In this document: piece after piece, positions 6,989-13,733 of the stretch | Layout: each line of letters begins with the position of its first letter | Numbering within the stretch: the first letter of the stretch is position 1 | NCBI GenBank assembly: GCA_964429355.1 | Contig: CAYSCH010000188.1 | Coordinates: 1-17,865, forward strand | DNA length: 17,865 nucleotides | DNA from: JAAYAY01 sp964429355 | GTDB taxonomy: Bacteria; Planctomycetota; Planctomycetia; Pirellulales; Thermoguttaceae | Direction: 5' to 3' | The notes under the pieces: model-generated | What the model was told of the DNA's origin: nothing | The model's database searches: none | Seen by the model: the letters and a program-made list of their open reading frames with translations, nothing else | Program-made: the position numbers and the translations under genes

Positions 6989-7732
6989 ATGGACGCGCCG
7001 AACAATCATAGTGAAGAATCCGATCCCTCCCGCGGCAGTTCGGAAGCCTGGCTGCGGGAGGCGGATCTCCACAGCATTCCGCCCGAGGTTCTTCGGGATC
7101 TGATCGAGATCCAGGAACGGGATCGGCGTCTGGTGGCCTATGAGATTCACGACGGACTGGCCCAGCAGCTCACGGGGACGCTGTATAGCTTCCAGGTCTT
7201 TTTGCAGTTCCGGGAGAAATCTTCCGATGTCGCGGAAGAGGCCTTCCATCGCGGAATGGATCTTCTGGCGGAGAGCCTGGCCGAAACTCGCCGCCTGATC
7301 AACGGGTTGCGCCCGCCGATTCTCGACGATCACGGGATTGTCGATGCGATCGACTATCTGGTTTGCGAGAACAACACCTTGGGAGATGTGTCGATCGACT
7401 ACGAGCCCGACTTTCCCGAGATCCGATTGGCACCCAGCCTGGAAAACACGCTTTTTCGCATCACCCAGGAAAGCCTGTCGAATATCCGCAAACACAGCCA
7501 GAGCCAGCGGGCGGAAGTTGCCCTCTGCCGGCAGGATGACCGAGTGCTGCTGACGATCCGCGACTGGGGAATCGGTTTTGATCCGCAGAAAGTGGCCAAC
7601 GATCGCTTTGGGCTCCGCAGCATTCGGGACCGGGCCGTCCTACTCGGAGGACGCGCCGAGATTCATTCGATCCTGGGCGAAGGCACGGTGGTTGTGGCCG
7701 ATTTGCCGTTCTTGAAAAGAGACGATGCGTAG
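6989..7732 (+). CDS. Soluble NarX/DesK-type histidine kinase (HisKA_3)
   Basis: A 247-residue cytoplasmic kinase. After a short N-terminal region the sequence IQERDRRLVAYEIHDGLAQQL contains the HisKA_3 phosphoacceptor H54 and the characteristic DGLAQ after it. The dimerisation helices continue to LRPPILDDHGIVDAI. The ATPase domain follows, with FRITQESLSNIRKHS (N-box, about N165), DWGIGFDP (D192) and FGLRSIRDRA, closing GEGTVVVADLP. Kinases of this family normally phosphorylate LuxR/NarL-type regulators; none is present in the window. There is no membrane or recognisable sensor domain, so input must come through the first 45 residues or a partner. The ATG at 6989 follows AGAG. It lies downstream of another kinase but behind a terminator-like hairpin, and converges on the minus-strand gene at 7818. 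Confidence 0.93.
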   Translation: MDAPNNHSEESDPSRGSSEAWLREADLHSIPPEVLRDLIEIQERDRRLVAYEIHDGLAQQLTGTLYSFQVFLQFREKSSDVAEEAFHRGMDLLAESLAETRRLINGLRPPILDDHGIVDAIDYLVCENNTLGDVSIDYEPDFPEIRLAPSLENTLFRITQESLSNIRKHSQSQRAEVALCRQDDRVLLTIRDWGIGFDPQKVANDRFGLRSIRDRAVLLGGRAEIHSILGEGTVVVADLPFLKRDDA

Positions 7733-7817
7733 ATGCGATGGGAGGCATCCTGGTGGGAGAAGGATTCTCGACCGGAAAAGTTTCTACGGGTCTCCGTTTC
7801 GGGTAGGATGGTCAGGT

Positions 7818-8813
7818 TCAGTAGCGCACCGGCGGGGCAATCTGATCCAAGAGATTGATCGAGTCGCCGTTGCTCGTAGGGCGATTGGTGTTCTGGGTGG
7901 GAAGGGTTGAGCTGAATCCGGGAGCCAGGTCAACATCGGCGGGGCCAAAACCGGAGTCTGCGGGCAGAATCCCGCGGTTACCCTGGAAAGGCGGAAGGGA
8001 GAATCCACCGCTGGTGCCGGTTCCGGCCGGCTGGTTGCCGTCGGCGGGAAACAGGGCATGGGTGGCGTCGATGCAAACGCCCTGGGGTTCGTCCCACAGG
8101 ACCGGTTGGACATTGCCGGATGGTTGGAAGGCGTTGAAGCCGTCCACGTGAACGCCTTGGGGCGGGAGAATCGCAACGGAGTCCCAGAAGGATTCCGGCC
8201 GCACGCCCTGGATCGGCTGCCCCATGATCTCGCTGTTGTGGTACCAGGTGCCCGAAGCCGAGTTGAACACGTACTGGTTCGGATTGAAATCCGGATGGAG
8301 CTCGAGCAGCGAGAAGTGGAGCTGGCCCATGTTCTCAGGGCAAGGGAGAACCGCAAGCTGGATCGTCATCGTGCTGGTCGACGGAACGAACCAGTTGGTG
8401 TGATAGATGTGGTTCTGTTGATAATCGCTGTCCGCCAAGCCAACGCCGAGGTTGGTAGCCACCACGCCGGAACGTTCGGGCGTCTGGCCCGGATAGTTGA
8501 TGTCCCCCCGCGACTCCCAACGATAGCCCGCGTCTCCGTAGTAGCCCTTGTAGTATCGGCCGTAGTGCTCCTTGCCGAGCATGATGCTGCCGGTGACCAC
8601 CAGCGAATAATAACGATCGGAACGCAGGCCCTGGACGGACACAGGAGTAGTCCACAGGGGACCGGCAGACACAAGCCGGGGCGTGGAGAGACGCATTCCC
8701 CAGTCTTGCCCCCGAGCACCGTCGGCGTTGGTTGTCACCAGCATCGCGATCCCAACGACACTGGCAAGACTGAACAGGGCTCGTTTGACCTGACCGGCAG
8801 CGTTGGGCGTCAT
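7818..8813 (-). CDS. Secreted protein of unknown function, Tyr-rich
   Basis: A 331-residue predicted exported protein that I do not recognise. The first 35 or so residues form a signal peptide: basic KR, a hydrophobic core ALFSLASVVGIAMLV, and a probable cleavage near NADGARGQ. The mature part opens with a beta-rich segment (GLRSDRYYSLVVTGSIMLG) and an unusual tyrosine run, HYGRYYKGYYGDAGYRW, at about residues 83-99. A second beta-rich part reads MTIQLAVLPC then LHFSLLELHPDFNP. The last third is rich in Pro, Gly, Asn and Ser and probably disordered. Translation is well supported by AAAGGAG (complement of 8820-8826) with a 6-nt spacer. It diverges from the HzsA-related gene across a 341-bp gap and could share regulation with it. 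Confidence 0.82.
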   Translation of the reverse strand: MTPNAAGQVKRALFSLASVVGIAMLVTTNADGARGQDWGMRLSTPRLVSAGPLWTTPVSVQGLRSDRYYSLVVTGSIMLGKEHYGRYYKGYYGDAGYRWESRGDINYPGQTPERSGVVATNLGVGLADSDYQQNHIYHTNWFVPSTSTMTIQLAVLPCPENMGQLHFSLLELHPDFNPNQYVFNSASGTWYHNSEIMGQPIQGVRPESFWDSVAILPPQGVHVDGFNAFQPSGNVQPVLWDEPQGVCIDATHALFPADGNQPAGTGTSGGFSLPPFQGNRGILPADSGFGPADVDLAPGFSSTLPTQNTNRPTSNGDSINLLDQIAPPVRY

Positions 8814-9154
8814 GGCTGGCTCCTTTGGGCGGGAGAAAAGGGACTTTGATTCTTTTCAAAGCGTTTGCCGTGCCAAAGGCGGATCACATTCCATAAGTCA
8901 ATCAACGACAATAAGTTACGACGAGTAGAATGGTCGGCCACGAAACCCCAGTGTCATCATATCGTCCTATCGATTGAGTCAAAACGACTACACCGTGGAC
9001 CGTTACGCTGAATCGCGTGCTGTCGGCGGCTTGTGTCGCGACAATGGCACCCATGACCGATTTCCGAAATCTCTCGATAGGCGGTCTTCTTTTCGGGTAG
9101 GATAGGCGACGAATAATCCGGGTCCGCTGCTCACGTTTGCGGGAGAAGCCTACC
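8814..9154. promoter_or_regulatory. Divergent intergenic control region
   Basis: This 341-bp gap lies between divergent secreted-protein genes and is AT-richer around 8880-8990. It contains an inverted repeat CTTTGA-TTCTTT-TCAAAG (8844-8861) in the minus-strand leader, and a weak minus-strand promoter candidate (TTGTCG, complement of 8906-8911; 17 bp; TGTGAT, complement of 8883-8888). It also contains a perfect palindrome TGTCGCGACA (9034-9043), a possible operator on the plus-strand side. GGGAGAAG at 9141-9148 is the ribosome site for the plus-strand gene. Confidence 0.4.
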
Positions 9155-11821
9155 GTGGTCAGTTATCGATTGCCTTACCTTGGGCAGTACGCGCTCGTTC
9201 TGATTCTTGGGGCAACCACCCACCGGCCTGCCGTGGCCGACTCGGTGGCGATCGCCGCCCGTGAGCTGTCTCAGAAGAGCCCAAACGTTGTTCCTGTCGA
9301 GACCAATTGGGATGGGCTCGTGGTCTGCCATGGCCAGAACGGGATGGAGCAGTGGGATATTGAGATCCAGACGCCAGGGCGCCACTATCTTCATTTCCAG
9401 TTTGCCAGCGGCGAGCGCCGGCCGATCCAGCTCCTGATCAACGACGAGGGGCAGCCGGGGCAATTCCTGGATGCGGAGACGGGCGGGTTCTTTGGCGGGG
9501 ACCTGCAGTGGGAAACGTGCGGACCTGTTGACCTGACGAAGGGCAAGAACACGATCCGCATCCAGACAGCCGGGGGATTCCTTCCGCACCTGGCTGGACT
9601 GGTCGTCTCCGAGTCGGAGAAGGAATGGAACAAGCGGGCCTTCGAACACTTGTTTCCCGCGCGGCCCGATCTGGCGGGAAAAGTGGACGAAGACACAGCC
9701 GCCACTGGCAATCAACTTCGAGAATTGCTTCCCGGTGTCGAGCAGATTCTGTTTGTCAAGCGTTACACGTTCCAGTCGACTCATTACTACACGGACTTCA
9801 TTGACGGCTGCCAGCATTTCGGCAGCAACCTCTGCCTCCTGTCGCTCGTCGACGGCAGCGTGACCGAGCTGGTGCCCCAGTTGGCTCACGGCATCATCGG
9901 CCGATGCGATCTTTCGTACGACGGACAGCGAGTCGTGTTCGATTGGAAGGAGAAGATCGGCGTGGGCTTTCGGATCTGGGAAGTGGGGATCGACGGCACG
10001 GGCCTGCGGCAGATCACCTTTCCGCCCGACGACGAGGAGCAGCGGATTGCGAGGTACCGGCTTGCCGAAAAGACCGCCTACATGCACCACACCGACGACA
10101 TGCACCCCTGCTATCTTCCCGACGGCGGGATCGCCTTCGCGTCAACCCGGTGCGAGTACGGCATTCTCTGCGACGGCGCCGACAGGCTTACCTCGTCGGT
10201 CATCTACCGCATGGACGCCGACGGCGGCAAGATTAAGAAGCTCTCAAACAACTCGGTGAGCGAATCGGCTCCAAGTGTGATGAACGACGGGCGGATTCTC
10301 TACACTCGCTGGGAGTACGTCGACAACGGCGCCGTGACCAACAAGGCTCTTTGGGCCATGCGCCCCGACGGCTCGGGAAGCGAAGAAGTGTACGGCAAGA
10401 ACGTGGCGTTTCCGTCGGTGTTCAACGTCGGCCGGGCCGTGCCGGGCACGAATAACCTCTTCGCCGCCATCGGTGCTCCACACATGCCGCTGGGCGTGGG
10501 GACCCTCATGCTGATCGATACGCAGGCCGACCGACGCACGGGTGAAGGGGTGACGTACGTCACTGGCGAGGTCGACACGCAGCATCAATGGGGCTGGGAC
10601 AATCTTCCCGGCGGCGCGCACAAGCCCATCCCGCCCGAGATACAGGAAGGCCGCGATGGCCGTGGCAATACCAGCCGGGGACCGCTCTACATGGATCCCT
10701 ATCCGCTTTCGCCGGAGTATTTCCTGGTCGCACTGAATCTGCGTGAGAGTTGGAATGTGGAGAATGCCTACGGGCTCTATCTACTCGGTCCCGGCGGCGT
10801 CAAGCGTTTGTTGCACAGAGAGAGCGAATACTCCTGCTGGATGCCGATCCCTGTTGGCCCGCGCTGCAAACCGGGCATTCCCCGGGGGACGATCGATCCG
10901 GAATTGGCGCGCCAGGGTCTGGCCCGGGTTGCCGTCTCCGACGTCTACCGCGGACTCGACGGGGTGAAACGGGGCACCATCAAGTATCTCCGCATCAATG
11001 AACATGTGCCCCGCCCCTGGGCAGCGCGCCGGGCGTGGGAAGGGGACGTTTTCGACCAGCAGCATTCGGTCGTGAGCTGCAACGCAGCCCTGGGACTCAG
11101 GGTGCAGTACGGAATCGTGCCGGTTGAAGAGGACGGCTCGGCCCATTTCTTCGTCGAGGCCGACAAGAACATCTTCTTCCAGGCCCTCGACGCCGATTTT
11201 GCCGAGGTGCAGCGGGAGCGGACGTTTGTGAACTACCGTCCCGGCGAGGTTCGATCGTGCGTTGGATGCCACGAACGTGCCAAGGACAGCAACGCGGCCG
11301 GGATGGCCACGCTCCCGGTCGCCTTGACTCGCCCGCCGAGCGTGCCGGGGTCGCAGCCGGGGGAAGAGTCGGGCGCCCGCCCGCTCTCCTATGAAGTCGA
11401 CGTCCAGCCGGTCTGGGACGGGCACTGCGTATCGTGCCACAACGCCGAGAAGAAGGGGGGCGACCTGGATTTGACTGGCGAGCGCACGACGCTCTTCTGC
11501 CGCTCCTACGAGAACATCCTCGCACGAGGCCTGGTTTCGATCATCGGCGAGAATCATCCCAAGGCGGGCAACAACCATTACCTTCCTCCCTACAGTCTCG
11601 GCACCCATGCCAGCAAGTTGTCGAAATACCTCAAGAGGGACCATTACGAGGTCGACCTCTCGCGGGAGGACCGGATCCGCGTGACCACCTGGATCGATTC
11701 CAACGGCCAGTATTACGGCTCCTATTACGGGCGGAAGAACCTGCAGTATGCCGGCCATCCGGACTTCCGGCCCGAGTTGACTTTCGAGGAATCCCACGCC
11801 ATCACGCCGCCTCACCGGTAG
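9155..11821 (+). CDS. HzsA-related secreted diheme c-type protein
   Basis: An 888-residue exported protein related to the hydrazine synthase alpha-subunit family, which is widespread in planctomycetes that do not make hydrazine. After a signal peptide (hydrophobic YALVLILGA, cleavage near AVA-DS) comes a beta-sandwich, carbohydrate-binding-like domain (about 35-150: WDIEIQTPGRHYLHFQFASG). A beta-propeller region follows with TolB/PD40-type repeats (LSYDGQRVVFDW; MHPCYLPDGGIAFASTRCEYG; SVMNDGRILYTRWEYVD). Two haem c motifs are CVGCH (702-706) and CVSCH (758-762), the second after VQPVWDGH, a typical cytochrome context. Substrate and redox partner are unknown; no hzsB or hzsC homologue is present. 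GTG 9155 is preferred over TTG 9137 because GGGAGAAG sits 6 nt upstream. It heads a co-directional group with the cupin and two dehydrogenases. Confidence 0.88.
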   Translation: MVSYRLPYLGQYALVLILGATTHRPAVADSVAIAARELSQKSPNVVPVETNWDGLVVCHGQNGMEQWDIEIQTPGRHYLHFQFASGERRPIQLLINDEGQPGQFLDAETGGFFGGDLQWETCGPVDLTKGKNTIRIQTAGGFLPHLAGLVVSESEKEWNKRAFEHLFPARPDLAGKVDEDTAATGNQLRELLPGVEQILFVKRYTFQSTHYYTDFIDGCQHFGSNLCLLSLVDGSVTELVPQLAHGIIGRCDLSYDGQRVVFDWKEKIGVGFRIWEVGIDGTGLRQITFPPDDEEQRIARYRLAEKTAYMHHTDDMHPCYLPDGGIAFASTRCEYGILCDGADRLTSSVIYRMDADGGKIKKLSNNSVSESAPSVMNDGRILYTRWEYVDNGAVTNKALWAMRPDGSGSEEVYGKNVAFPSVFNVGRAVPGTNNLFAAIGAPHMPLGVGTLMLIDTQADRRTGEGVTYVTGEVDTQHQWGWDNLPGGAHKPIPPEIQEGRDGRGNTSRGPLYMDPYPLSPEYFLVALNLRESWNVENAYGLYLLGPGGVKRLLHRESEYSCWMPIPVGPRCKPGIPRGTIDPELARQGLARVAVSDVYRGLDGVKRGTIKYLRINEHVPRPWAARRAWEGDVFDQQHSVVSCNAALGLRVQYGIVPVEEDGSAHFFVEADKNIFFQALDADFAEVQRERTFVNYRPGEVRSCVGCHERAKDSNAAGMATLPVALTRPPSVPGSQPGEESGARPLSYEVDVQPVWDGHCVSCHNAEKKGGDLDLTGERTTLFCRSYENILARGLVSIIGENHPKAGNNHYLPPYSLGTHASKLSKYLKRDHYEVDLSREDRIRVTTWIDSNGQYYGSYYGRKNLQYAGHPDFRPELTFEESHAITPPHR

Positions 11822-11862
11822 GCCTGATACGGTCCTGGCACCGTCGAGGTCTGGGTGGTTGT

Positions 11863-11879
11863 GTCAGGCAGAGCCTGAC
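11863..11879 (+). terminator. Hairpin after the HzsA-related gene
   Basis: GTCAGGC-AGA-GCCTGAC is a perfect 7-bp stem with a 3-nt loop, 41 bp after the stop codon. GGCGGGTTTT follows a few bases on, so termination is possible but the T-run is offset. It could instead be a small dispersed palindrome like those at 684 and 13656. Confidence 0.4.
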
Positions 11880-12001
11880 CGGCGGGTTTTCTCAGCGGGC
11901 TGCTCGCGCCGTTTGCGGACCGACCGCTTCTTCGACTAAAATGTCAGCTCGTTCAATCTCTCCAAGGCACATCCGATTTTCCATCGATCGAAAGGTTCAC
12001 C

Positions 12002-12694
12002 ATGGACAGACGCATCTTTCTGAAGGCGGCCGGTTCCACCGCCGGATTGGCAGCCCTGGGCGGCACCGTTTACGCTGCCGAAACCCGTCGAGAATCGAAA
12101 GGCAAACTCATGTTCGACAACGCTCAGCTGAACGATGCCGACGGCAAGTTCGACGTTGAAAAGGGCAAGGATGCGGTTTTGGCGCTCTGCAAACACCACG
12201 GCTACCCGGTCTTTCCAGGTCTGCGCGACGGTCTCTGGGTCTCCGATTACGGCACCGGCCAGTTCGCCAAGCTCGGTCTGGCGGCCTACATGGCCGTCAA
12301 CAATGTAAAAGACCGCTACATGATGATGGACATCTTCCTTCTGCCCGGCCAGATGCTCCCCGAACACTGGCACCTCGAAGGGGAAGGCAACCCGGCCAAA
12401 CTCGAGGGCTGGTTCGTGCGTTGGGGCGCCTCCCATATTGTCGGGATCGGAGAGCCCAACCTGCCGGCGGAGATCGTGATTCCCCAGTGCCACTGTGGTG
12501 GTACTGCCGAAACCAAGCATGACACGCTTGCCACACCGGGTATGTTTGTTCCGCTGACAGAGGTTGGCTCGAAGCACTGGCAATACGGCGGGCCCGAGGG
12601 CGCCATTCTGACGGAAGTGGCCAACGTTCACACCAACTCGGCCGTCCGGCATGCCGACAAGAAGCTCAACGACTTCTTTCTCAGCAGCGGGTAG
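12002..12694 (+). CDS. Tat-exported cupin, D-lyxose isomerase-like
   Basis: A 230-residue protein with a twin-arginine leader (R3-R4-IFLK, hydrophobic AAGSTAGLAALGG, cleavage near VYA-AE) and a cupin fold resembling the D-lyxose/D-mannose isomerase family. Comparable landmarks are GLWVSDYGTGQFAKLGLAAY, LPGQMLPEHWHLEGEG with candidate metal ligands H122 and H124, an aligned glutamate near E134 (KLEGWFV), a later histidine at H192 (SKHWQY), and the closing GAILTEVANVHTN. Family members interconvert aldose and ketose sugars in the cytoplasm and bind a divalent metal; export of this one is unusual and its activity is inferred. An insertion (EGEGNP) separates the HxH pair from the glutamate. AAAGG lies 6 nt before the ATG. 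It sits 180 bp downstream of the HzsA-related gene. Confidence 0.83.
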   Translation: MDRRIFLKAAGSTAGLAALGGTVYAAETRRESKGKLMFDNAQLNDADGKFDVEKGKDAVLALCKHHGYPVFPGLRDGLWVSDYGTGQFAKLGLAAYMAVNNVKDRYMMMDIFLLPGQMLPEHWHLEGEGNPAKLEGWFVRWGASHIVGIGEPNLPAEIVIPQCHCGGTAETKHDTLATPGMFVPLTEVGSKHWQYGGPEGAILTEVANVHTNSAVRHADKKLNDFFLSSG

Positions 12695-12712
12695 GAGTTG
12701 AGGTCGAGGGAT

Positions 12713-12801
12713 TCTGGAGGATTGCGGCGAGGCCCGAGTGCAGCCGAAGTCGCCAGACTTTGGAGGGTTGCCGCGAGGCCAACTTCTGGCGAATTCGGCT
12801 A
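12713..12801. repeat. Composite direct and inverted repeat before the SDR gene
   Basis: Arms of 23 bp at 12741-12763 and 12779-12801 are complementary at 19 positions; the shared core of the left arm is GCCGAAGTCGCCAGA. They could form a hairpin with a 15-nt loop. In addition 12713-12734 (TCTGGAGGATTGC...) repeats at 12759-12780 with 19 of 22 matches, so the second direct copy overlaps the end of the left arm and the loop. The structure lies between two co-directional genes and resembles planctomycete intergenic repeats as I remember them. Confidence 0.7.
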
Positions 12802-12843
12802 CGGGATGGGCGGGTTCGGTTGCGCAAATGGGAGAAGTCAGAC

Positions 12844-13620
12844 GTGGAGTTTGAAAACCAGGTTGCCCTTGTGACCGGCGCCGCCGGATCGATCGGCAAG
12901 GGGATTGCGAGTCGTCTTGTCGAAGAAGGCGCCAGGGTCTTCATCACCGATCTGAAGCAGGAAGCGCTGGACGAGGTCTGCGCTGAGTTGGGCGAGAAGT
13001 GCCGGTCTCTGGCGGCCGACGTGACCGATCATGGCCAGGTGAAGAAGGTCGTTGAGGCAACGGTGGAGGTCTTTGGCGGAAGGATCGACGTGCTGGTCAA
13101 CGTGGCGGGCACGGTTGGCCAAGGAGGCAAGATCGAAGACATCGAGGAGGACAACTGGGATTTTGTCTTCGACGTCAACTGCAAGGGCACGTTCCTGTTC
13201 ATCAAGGAGGTTGTGCCCTTCATGAAGCGGGGTGGCGGAGGCAGCATCGTGAATTTCTCCAGCAAGTCGGGCAAGACCGGATCGGCGCTGATGGCCCCCT
13301 ATTCGGCCGCCAAGGCCGCGATCATCGGACTCAGCCAGGCGCTGGCCTTTGAACTGGCGGGGGAGCGGATCCGTGTGAACTGTGTCTGTCCCGGGATCAC
13401 GGAGGCGACGGGGGTGTGGAACAACGTCTCCCGCGACTATGTGAAGAGCATGAACCTGGCGATCGAGGAGGTTGTGAAGAAGTTTACGTCGAAGGTCCCG
13501 ATGGGGCGTCTGGCCCGTATCGACGACGTGGTCAACATGACCTGCTACCTGGCCTCCGCCCGTGCCGACTACATGACGGGGCAGGCGATCAACATCACCG
13601 GCGGCAGAGAAATGCACTAA
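12844..13620 (+). CDS. Short-chain dehydrogenase/reductase (classical SDR)
   Basis: A 258-residue NAD(P)-dependent oxidoreductase of the classical SDR type. The Rossmann motif is TGAAGSIG at 11-18, with Ser at the usual second glycine. NVAG (86-89) replaces the common NNAG. The catalytic set is S139/S140, Y153 and K157 (YSAAK). The C-terminal part VNCVCPGITEATG and MTGQAINITGG is standard for the family. An acidic D at the end of the second strand (VFITDLKQ) favours NAD(H) over NADP(H). The substrate is probably a sugar, polyol or hydroxy acid, not determinable here. GTG 12844 was selected because GGGAGAAG lies 6 nt upstream; the upstream extension to 12760 is repeat sequence. It is 149 bp from the cupin and 113 bp from the next dehydrogenase. 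Confidence 0.93.
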   Translation: MEFENQVALVTGAAGSIGKGIASRLVEEGARVFITDLKQEALDEVCAELGEKCRSLAADVTDHGQVKKVVEATVEVFGGRIDVLVNVAGTVGQGGKIEDIEEDNWDFVFDVNCKGTFLFIKEVVPFMKRGGGGSIVNFSSKSGKTGSALMAPYSAAKAAIIGLSQALAFELAGERIRVNCVCPGITEATGVWNNVSRDYVKSMNLAIEEVVKKFTSKVPMGRLARIDDVVNMTCYLASARADYMTGQAINITGGREMH

Positions 13621-13655
13621 GGGCGAGCGGATGGCCGCGTGGCAGAGGACGGAGG

Positions 13656-13669
13656 CAGGCTGAAGCCTG
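13656..13669. repeat. Small palindrome (hairpin), copy 2
   Basis: CAGGCT-GA-AGCCTG is a 6-bp inverted repeat nearly identical, including flanks (GGCAGGCT and AGCCTG followed by YACT), to 684-699. A core repeat copy follows 11 bp later, whereas at the first site the core repeat precedes the palindrome. Confidence 0.7.
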
Positions 13670-13680
13670 TACTTCGACAA

Positions 13681-13701
13681 GGGCAAGCCCACGGGGCTAT
13701 C
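13681..13701 (+). repeat. Core dispersed repeat, shortened copy
   Basis: GGGCAAGCCCACGGGGCTAT plus the next C matches 20 of 21 bases of the core found inside the 172-bp elements (5217-5237, 14881-14901). It lacks the CCGAGCGCG left part and the element's terminal repeats. It lies in the leader of the zinc dehydrogenase gene. Confidence 0.65.
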
Positions 13702-13733
13702 TCCCATTCCATGCAGGAGCACGACATCCGTCC

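Noticed and set aside
9131..11815. Minus-strand open frames across the HzsA-related gene
   Set aside because: The plus-strand frame carries a signal peptide, propeller repeats and two haem motifs; the antisense frames show none.
9155..11821. True hydrazine synthase alpha subunit (anammox)
   Set aside because: No hzsB/hzsC or other anammox genes are nearby and the expected tyrosine after the first haem motif is absent, so only a family-level name is given.
12760..12843. TTG-initiated N-terminal extension of the SDR
   Set aside because: The extension is translated repeat sequence, and GGGAGAAG six bases before GTG 12844 marks the better start.
13416..13733. Upstream extension of the zinc dehydrogenase frame
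   Set aside because: It overlaps the SDR C terminus in another frame, adds residues without family similarity, and MKAIVYHAPG at 13734 is the normal start.
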